Below, piece by piece: positions 30,363 to 34,048 of a stretch of DNA of 34,048 nucleotides. Location: positions 1 to 34,048 of the IMG/VR virus record IMGVR_UViG_3300033048_000153. One strand, written 5' to 3'. Source of the DNA: a virus. The translations under genes and the position numbers were made by a program. The notes under the pieces were generated by a model. It was not told the origin of the DNA, made no database searches, and worked only from the letters and a program-made list of their open reading frames with translations. Within the stretch, counting starts at the first letter, position 1; every line of letters starts with the position of its first letter.

Positions 30363-31730
30363 TCATCCCACCCGCCGCATGATCTCCGCCACCTTGCTCA
30401 TGTCCCGCTCGGCGTACACCGCGTCCGTCACCTGGGCCGATGAGTGCCCAAGTGCCAATTGAGCAGCCTCGAGCCCGAACGCCCGACGAATCTCCGTCGC
30501 GGCGTTGTGCCGCAACTGGTGCGGGTGCCAGCGGTGGGCTTTCTGCCACGCGGCGAGTTCGACCTGCTGCTTCGGCGTGAGCCGCTTCTTCCACGCTGCG
30601 ACCGTCTCGTCCTCCCGGCGTCCGAGCGGTGGGGGAGCCGGGAACGCTTTATCACACGCCCGCCGAATCGCGACATAGAAACTCGGCGTCGTGTATCGCT
30701 CACCCGCTGACCGCTTCGGGTCGATCTCGCGGTTTGTCCCAGCACGGTTCCCGCACGACATCGGCGTCACTCGGCCCGCGCTCAACGCCGCTCGGCGTTC
30801 CGCCTCCGCTTCGGCGGGGCTGAACAGATACGCCTCTGGATCACGCCCGTCGAGGAAGGGCTTCATCACATCCTGGGCGCTCGGCCCGAGCATGATCACG
30901 CGTTCGACGCCGCGAAACTGGTTCTTGTGCTCGACCGGTCGATAGACCCACACACTCGGCCCGTTGCCTTCGTCTTCGCGTTGCTCGATGTCGATCCCAC
31001 GCATGACCAGTAACTCGCCCGGCCTCGCACCGGTGAGCAGTTGAAGATCCACGACCGCCTCGATCTGTCGGTTCAGAAACGGCCGCACCGCGTCGATCCG
31101 TTCGATCGGCACCGGCAGCACCTTCTTGCCCTCTCGTGCCTTCGTCCGCCCGCGTTTGAGCGCCTCGACCGTGTCGAGTGTCTGGTGCACAGTCGCCGGG
31201 ATCAACTCCTGCGAGGCAGCCCAGCGGAACATCCGTCTGATCCGTTGAACATGCTGGTTGATGTACTTGCGTGACCACGCGGGCCTGGGCGGATCGGCGG
31301 CGGCGTCACCGGCAATCATCGCCTCGCGCAGCGCCCGCAACTTCCGAGGCCCGAACTCTTCCGCTGGTTCGCTGCCGTGGTATTGACGAAGCATGCGGAG
31401 GATGACCCGCAGCGTGCCCGACTCGTTGGGCTGGTAGTACCGCCGGGCCCACTTCCAGTACTCGGCGATGACCATCGCCACGGTTGGGCGACCGTCGTCT
31501 GGTGTCGGGTTGGCGCGACGGGCCGGGACGATGCCCGCTTCCTCGGGCTCGGGGTGTCGGCGATCGTTGGCTTCCCACGCGGCGATGATCCGGTGGTATC
31601 GCTCCCGGCTCTCGGGTGTGTTGTACTCGCCGAGCCAGTAATCGCGGCGGTGTTTGGTCGCACGATCCGTGAGTGTGACGATGGCCTGGTCATATCCAGA
31701 CCGCTTCCGATACGAGGGTGTTTTGGGCAT
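30363..31730 (-). CDS. int: Tyrosine-type phage integrase
   Basis: The 455-residue product is a tyrosine recombinase. The catalytic residues are visible: Arg236 in LLTGARPGEL, HxxR in HPHQLRH (His404, Arg407), His429 in LALGHSS and the nucleophile Tyr439 in DAVYAERD. An N-terminal core-binding region includes AEYWKWARRYY and KYINQHVQRIRRMFRWA. A segment about 340-400 between the Arg and HxxR boxes is longer than usual, as in planctomycete phage integrases. Its 5' end is 117 bp from the 3' end of a tRNA-Gly, the usual attachment target. GGGAGGC precedes the ATG. Confidence 0.94.
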   Translation of the reverse strand: MPKTPSYRKRSGYDQAIVTLTDRATKHRRDYWLGEYNTPESRERYHRIIAAWEANDRRHPEPEEAGIVPARRANPTPDDGRPTVAMVIAEYWKWARRYYQPNESGTLRVILRMLRQYHGSEPAEEFGPRKLRALREAMIAGDAAADPPRPAWSRKYINQHVQRIRRMFRWAASQELIPATVHQTLDTVEALKRGRTKAREGKKVLPVPIERIDAVRPFLNRQIEAVVDLQLLTGARPGELLVMRGIDIEQREDEGNGPSVWVYRPVEHKNQFRGVERVIMLGPSAQDVMKPFLDGRDPEAYLFSPAEAEAERRAALSAGRVTPMSCGNRAGTNREIDPKRSAGERYTTPSFYVAIRRACDKAFPAPPPLGRREDETVAAWKKRLTPKQQVELAAWQKAHRWHPHQLRHNAATEIRRAFGLEAAQLALGHSSAQVTDAVYAERDMSKVAEIMRRVG

Positions 31731-31750
31731 GGACGCCTCCCGAACGCTGG

Positions 31751-31771
31751 AGCGCGGTGTAGCACCGCGCT
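31751..31771. promoter_or_regulatory. Perfect hairpin in the integrase 5' region
   Basis: AGCGCGGTG and CACCGCGCT form a 9-bp stem around TAG, 21 bp before the integrase start codon. It could be an operator or an mRNA element that controls integrase. AATATAG next to it resembles a -10 box on the minus strand, but no -35 was found. Confidence 0.45.
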
Positions 31772-31839
31772 ATATTGGGCGTTTCGGGCTGCGCCGTCGG
31801 CCGACGGGTTTCCGCAAGTCGCGGACTCAGCCAGATTTA

Positions 31840-31890
31840 TGGAAAAAGCGGGTGATCGGAGTCGAACCGACGACATTCAGCTTGGGAAGC
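31840..31890. other. Probable attachment site at the tRNA 3' end
   Basis: The tRNA-Gly 3' half faces the integrase, with only 117 bp between. Phages that use tRNA genes normally carry a copy of the 3' end so the tRNA is restored. The matching copy should lie left of position 1, since none was seen in the window. The exact core cannot be set without it. Confidence 0.5.
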
Positions 31891-31918
31891 TGACGTTCTA
31901 CCACTGAACTACACCCGC
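31847..31918 (-). tRNA. tRNA-Gly(CCC)
   Basis: The minus strand folds into a full cloverleaf: acceptor GCGGGTG/CACCCGC, D arm GTTC...GAAC, anticodon stem TCAGC/GCTGA with loop TTCCCAA (anticodon CCC), and T arm GTCGG-TTCGACT-CCGAT. The discriminator is at 31847 and CCA is not encoded. The gene is intact despite integration. A run of T follows the 3' end. Confidence 0.95.
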
Positions 31919-32080
31919 TTGGGTTGTTGAGCGCAGTGCGCACTCAACCGAATCTTCTGCACTGAGTATATGACCCGCAGCCACTACGGGATCAACCATT
32001 CGGAGGATCTCCAGAGTGGAGAGCCAATCAAAAATGCTGTTCTCTCACAGCCGCGAATGCAGACCACAAGAGCGTGAAGG

Positions 32081-32461
32081 TCAGAACCACTCCTTGGTGC
32101 CGTCGAGATACATCGCCTTGAACTCGGCATCAGACTTGGTCAGGTAAGTGATCCCCTCCACCAAGCCGATGATCCCCATCGCAAAGAATATCATGAAGGG
32201 GAAGAACAACACACAGCCAGTCACAAAACCTGCGATCGAGACTCCCAACATTATAAACGCAGGTGTTTTATAGCCAAGAATAAACTTGTGTACACCAAAC
32301 GCGCCCAATACAATCGCGAGCACACCCACAAGAATTCTCTTGCTTTTCACTTCACTCGGTGAAAGCTCAGCAGGGGGCGTGGATGTCTCGGGCGGCGTCG
32401 CAGGCGCTGTCGGTTGCTCGCTCATGCCCGGGTCGCTTTGGTTGTCATTCTGATCGGTCAT
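32081..32461 (-). CDS. TM2-domain membrane protein
   Basis: The 126-residue product has a Pro/Thr-rich N-terminus (about 1-35), then a TM2 domain: KSKRILVGVLAIVLGAFGVHKFILGYKTPAFIMLG, a second membrane segment, and MGIIGLVEGITYLTKSDAEF. The GAFGVHKFILGY signature is typical. Function of TM2 proteins is largely unknown. GGAGAGG precedes the ATG at 32461. It belongs to the host chromosome beyond the tRNA. Confidence 0.9.
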   Translation of the reverse strand: MTDQNDNQSDPGMSEQPTAPATPPETSTPPAELSPSEVKSKRILVGVLAIVLGAFGVHKFILGYKTPAFIMLGVSIAGFVTGCVLFFPFMIFFAMGIIGLVEGITYLTKSDAEFKAMYLDGTKEWF

Positions 32462-32506
32462 CGTGAACGCTGCCTCTCCAAAGAAGTTGTGTCGTACCCC
32501 ACCAGC

Positions 32507-32995
32507 TTACCCGCCTGAGCCGTCCGCCGCCGAACCCGGCTCCACAGCCACCCGCACATACACCGCCCCGCTCAACGACAACGAATCCACAAGCCCCACC
32601 AACGCATCGAACGCCGATCGGCTCGCGACCGTTCCCTGCAGCGTCGCCACCGCATCGGGAGCCTCCGCCGACGCCCCGGGACGCAAGAGCACCCCCGCAA
32701 AGCGAGCGTCCTCTCGAAGTTGCACCGAGAGCTCATCCCTCACCCGTGCCAACGCTTCGCGCTCAGGATCGATCGGCTGGCTTTGCTCCGCGTTGAGTTG
32801 TGCCGCACGCTCTGATTGAGTCGTCGTTACCGCAGACCCGAGCAAAGCCCAGCCCGCAATCGGCACTAACACCAGCAACGCTGCGCCCCCAACGAGCATC
32901 GCCAGAATGCGTCGCTGATCGGGATCTTTCCAACTCAGTGAACACAACGACGTCACCGTTTGCTGCGCACGGATCTTGAGTTCGTAGAAGTCCAA
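32507..32995 (-). CDS. Membrane-anchored protein of unknown function
   Basis: The 162-residue product has a short cytoplasmic start, one membrane segment (about 31-53, LAMLVGGAALLVLVPIAGWALLG) and an extracytoplasmic domain (DELSVQLREDARFAGVLLRPG ... AVATLQGTVASRSAFDALVGLVDSL). The latter has the run of a BON-like domain (helix, then VATLQGTVASRSAF), but this is tentative. The frame starts with TTG at 32995, just after the GAPDH stop, without a strong ribosome site; a later start is possible. Host gene. Confidence 0.65.
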   Translation of the reverse strand: MDFYELKIRAQQTVTSLCSLSWKDPDQRRILAMLVGGAALLVLVPIAGWALLGSAVTTTQSERAAQLNAEQSQPIDPEREALARVRDELSVQLREDARFAGVLLRPGASAEAPDAVATLQGTVASRSAFDALVGLVDSLSLSGAVYVRVAVEPGSAADGSGG

Positions 32996-33013
32996 AGCAA
33001 ACCCCGCGGCCTT

Positions 33014-34048
33014 TTAGCTCTCTTGACTCGCAAACAGCTTGAGCATGTCCATGCACCGTGCCGCGTACCCGGCCTCGTTGTCATACCACGAGACAACCTT
33101 GAAGAACCGGTCGTTCAGCTCGATCGCTGCGCCCGCGTCATAAATACTGCTCCGCGGATCGCCAATAAAGTCGCTCGAAACAACGTCGTCCTCGGTATAC
33201 CCAAGCACGCCCTGCATCGAACCATTCGCAGTAGCTCGCATCGCTTCGTTGATCGCCTTGACCGACGTCGGCTTCGCGGTACGGAACGTCAGGTCAACAC
33301 ACGAAACGTCAGCGGTCGGCACACGGAACGCCATCCCCGTGAGCTTGCCCTTGAGCGCCGGGATGCACAACGCCACCGCTTTGGCAGCACCCGTGCTCGC
33401 CGGGATGATGTTCTGGTACGCATTGCGCCCGCCACGCCAGTCCTTCTTCGACGGCCCATCCTGCGTGGGCTGGGTAGCCGTCGCTGCATGCACCGTCGTC
33501 ATCAAACCCTCATCAAGCCCGAACTCATCGTTGATAACCTTGGCGATCGGCGCAAGACAGTTGGTTGTGCAACTCGCGTTCGACACCACCACGTCAGTCT
33601 TCGGATCGTACTGCTCATGGTTGACCTTGTACGCAAGGGTCTTGACCGTATCAGGCGTCTTGGTCGGTGCCGAGATCAGCACTCGCTTGCAGCCGTTGTT
33701 CTCGATGTGCTTGTGCGCCGTGTCATAGGTAGTGAAGAACCCGGTGGATTCGAGCACATAATCTACGCCCCAATCACCCCAGGGCAGCTTCGCCGGATCA
33801 CGCTCAGCCTTGGTCTGCGTGGTGTAGCCATTGACCGTAAACGACGTATCGGTCGCCGAGACATCCGCCAGTTTGCCGTCCACACGGAACCGCCCGTGCA
33901 TCGTGTCGTAGCCCAACAGATACGCGAGATTATCCGCGGGAACAAGATCATTCACCGCAACCACTTCAACATTGGGGTCACCAGCCGCGAGGCGATACAC
34001 GAGCCGACCGATCCGTCCAAAGCCATTGATACCGATGCGTAATGCCAT
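33014..34048 (-). CDS. gap: Glyceraldehyde-3-phosphate dehydrogenase, type I
   Basis: The 344-residue product is a complete type I GAPDH, which oxidises glyceraldehyde 3-phosphate with NAD and phosphate in glycolysis. The NAD-binding start [10 protein letters not shown] is at 6-15, the active-site SNASCTTN puts the catalytic cysteine at 160 and the paired histidine at 187 (TTVHAAT). Later motifs [22 protein letters not shown] and WYDNEAGYA are all present. The start codon is the last base triplet of the window, so upstream signals are not visible. A housekeeping gene, it marks host chromosome. Confidence 0.98.
   Translation of the reverse strand: MALRIGINGFGRIGRLVYRLAAGDPNVEVVAVNDLVPADNLAYLLGYDTMHGRFRVDGKLADVSATDTSFTVNGYTTQTKAERDPAKLPWGDWGVDYVLESTGFFTTYDTAHKHIENNGCKRVLISAPTKTPDTVKTLAYKVNHEQYDPKTDVVVSNASCTTNCLAPIAKVINDEFGLDEGLMTTVHAATATQPTQDGPSKKDWRGGRNAYQNIIPASTGAAKAVALCIPALKGKLTGMAFRVPTADVSCVDLTFRTAKPTSVKAINEAMRATANGSMQGVLGYTEDDVVSSDFIGDPRSSIYDAGAAIELNDRFFKVVSWYDNEAGYAARCMDMLKLFASQES

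Noticed and set aside
1-31700. Second copy of the tRNA-Gly 3' end inside the window
   Set aside because: None was seen by eye, so the other attachment site is taken to be outside the window; an exact search would settle it.

Overview
The window holds most of an integrated siphovirus-like prophage plus a short stretch of host chromosome at its right end. The host is probably a member of the Planctomycetota. Reasons are the G+C-rich sequence, a DUF1580-like excisionase candidate, a Lys/Ala/Thr-rich HARE-HTH protein, phage genes of a type common in that phylum, and an HGRDARAT-encoding palindromic repeat inside a methyltransferase. This placement is inference from gene style; no rRNA is present.

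Layout from right to left. Host DNA (31847-34048) carries a GAPDH gene, a membrane-anchored unknown, a TM2-domain protein and a tRNA-Gly(CCC), all on the minus strand. The 3' end of the tRNA faces a tyrosine integrase (30363-31730), so the prophage most likely entered at the tRNA 3' end and runs leftward past position 1; the second attachment site is not in the window. An early, DNA-handling block follows on the minus strand (23252-30092): DUF1580-like DNA-binding protein, PD-(D/E)XK exonuclease, Sak4-like RecA-fold ATPase, DUF669 protein, RusA resolvase, SF2 helicase and a primase-polymerase/AAA ATPase fusion, mostly linked by start/stop overlaps. A 490-bp non-coding stretch with regular GAGCGA-type repeats and hairpins (22762-23251) separates this from a ParB/beta-class DNA methyltransferase (21397-22761).

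A plus-strand accessory block (18105-21458) interrupts the minus-strand modules. It has a zinc-ribbon/coiled-coil protein, a histone-like HARE-HTH protein, a small winged-helix candidate, and a Fic-domain protein followed at 3 bp by an unknown protein. The Fic pair has its own sigma-70-like promoter overlapped by a repeated palindromic operator, and the unknown gene is less G+C-rich than its neighbours.

The structural block (2841-17943, minus) runs in packaging-head-neck-tail order: small terminase-like protein, large terminase, Zn-ribbon protein, small pre-portal protein, portal, protease-scaffold-capsid fusion, DUF2190 protein, neck and tail-end proteins, tail tube, tail chaperone with an apparent -1 frameshift, lipoprotein, tape measure, a tail-associated protein, and a Ser/Gly-rich protein with an embedded Hint (intein-like) domain. 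Three sugar/sulfate transferase genes (21-2844) follow, each joined to its neighbour by a 4-bp ATGA overlap.

The most interesting possibility is this last unit: a self-processing, Ser-Gly-repeat virion protein co-translated with two GT32-like glycosyltransferases and a GT25-sulfotransferase fusion. It suggests a phage-encoded system that decorates its own tail, or the host surface, with sulfated glycan. No lysin, holin pair or CI-type repressor was recognised; these may lie left of the window.
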